From positions 1-5,403 of the forward strand of contig CAMFSB010000134.1 in the NCBI GenBank assembly GCA_945982465.1: DNA of 5,403 bases. Direction: 5' to 3'. Below, in pieces: positions 5,000 through 5,403 of the stretch. This DNA is from an uncultured Faecalibacterium sp. (lineage in GTDB: Bacteria; Bacillota; Clostridia; Oscillospirales; Ruminococcaceae). The notes beneath the pieces are model-generated. The model saw nothing but the letters and a program-made list of their open reading frames with translations, ran no database searches and had not been told where the DNA came from. Numbering within the stretch: position 1 is the first letter of the stretch; every line of letters begins with the position of its first letter. Made by a program: the position numbers and the translations under genes.

Positions 5000-5403
5000 A
5001 GACCACGGAAATCAATTTTGAGTAATAGACAAGAGCTTGTTGCAATCCAAAAGGCAATCAAACATAATTTGGGATAAAGCTTTCCTGGAAGAAGTGGCTA
5101 CTTTATATTGTTTTATCATGGAAAGTGCAAATTTTCGGAGCATATTCAGATTTCGCTGTAAGGATAAGGCCTGAAGCCTGCAAGAATCTTCAGCATAGTG
5201 AACATCCAGAAGCCAGTGCATTGATTCGACTGCCCACTCCATACGGGCATGGTGAAGAAGCTCAGATGCGGTAAGCACCCGGCTGGATAAATAATAATGC
5301 CACTCTTCGCTTTTTTCGCCGTTTCGTTCAAATTCGGTCTTGATGGCACCGATACAGGAAAGATTTTCCCAATCCCCTTTCTTTGGCATCAAATCAACTT
5401 CCG
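5000..5403 (-). mobile_element. ISAs1-family insertion sequence, transposase 3' end (partial; inner boundary approximate)
   Basis: The AT-richer tract (38% G+C by hand count for 5041-5100) carries the end of an ISAs1-type transposase and runs off the high-coordinate edge. In this family the transposase stop lies close to the end of the element, so the right end should be within a few tens of bases of 5012. I could not identify a terminal inverted repeat or target duplication, because the other end is outside the window. The boundary at 5000 is therefore a guess. Confidence 0.55.
5012..5403 (-). CDS. ISAs1-family transposase, C-terminal fragment
   Basis: The reading frame is open to the window edge; the visible part begins in mid-protein (EVDLMPKKGDWENLSCIGAIKT), so no start codon should be assigned here. 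The visible 130 residues show the C-terminal half of the DDE domain of ISAs1/IS4-related transposases: WHYYLSSR (usual form YYISS), then ARMEWAVESMHWLLDVHYAED, corresponding to the family's R-x-HW-x-IEN-x-LHW-x-LDV-x-F-x-ED block. It contains the region of the last catalytic glutamate, followed by the usual LQRNLNMLRKFALSMI helix. The usual HW in the first part is ME-W here. There is no frameshift or stop in the visible part and the C-terminus looks complete, so the element could be intact. The stop TGA is at 5012-5014. Base composition is unlike the flanking genes, consistent with acquired DNA. Confidence 0.88.
   Translation of the reverse strand, partial: EVDLMPKKGDWENLSCIGAIKTEFERNGEKSEEWHYYLSSRVLTASELLHHARMEWAVESMHWLLDVHYAEDSCRLQALSLQRNLNMLRKFALSMIKQYKVATSSRKALSQIMFDCLLDCNKLLSITQN

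Noticed and set aside
5012..5392. Treating the transposase fragment as a complete small protein starting near 5392
   Set aside because: The frame continues to the window edge, and the start would be a TTG inside conserved transposase sequence. It is the tail of a larger gene.

Overview
This is a GC-rich window (about 65% G+C by hand count of one line inside the large gene). All recognisable genes are on the minus strand. A BlaI/M56 repressor-sensor pair, a bacterial SNF2 ATPase with a SWIM finger, strong AAGGAGG-type ribosome binding sites and a TTGACA-type promoter together suggest a GC-rich gut Clostridia (Oscillospiraceae/Ruminococcaceae-like Firmicute). That placement is an inference from gene content and composition, not from a marker gene.

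Read in the direction of transcription (from the high-coordinate end), the layout starts with the C-terminal 130 codons of an ISAs1-family transposase, cut by the window edge (5012-5403) and clearly AT-richer than the rest. A short intergenic region of about 130 bp follows, holding a weak candidate promoter and an 18-bp perfect palindrome. Next is a 1135-residue SNF2-family ATPase with an N-terminal SWIM zinc finger (1475-4882). After a 57-bp gap comes a 191-residue HD-domain phosphohydrolase of the YfbR/HDDC2 type (842-1417). These two probably form one transcription unit.

A compact control region (about 711-778) separates that unit from a second operon: a BlaI/MecI-type repressor (130-555) followed after 2 nt by the start of an M56 BlaR1-like membrane protease (1-127, cut by the window edge). 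The control region carries a near-consensus sigma-70 promoter (TTGACA-17-TATTCT) embedded in a 34-bp near-perfect palindrome, plus a second 16-bp operator-like dyad about four helical turns away. The simplest reading is an autoregulated signalling pair: the membrane protease senses a signal, triggers repressor inactivation, and the promoter opens.

No convincing new system is visible. The points most worth a second look are the double-operator architecture, the possible use of the same palindrome as terminator of the preceding SNF2-HD unit, the long leader of the repressor gene, and the SNF2-HD pairing next to an insertion sequence. No tRNA, rRNA, CRISPR array or known riboswitch was recognised.
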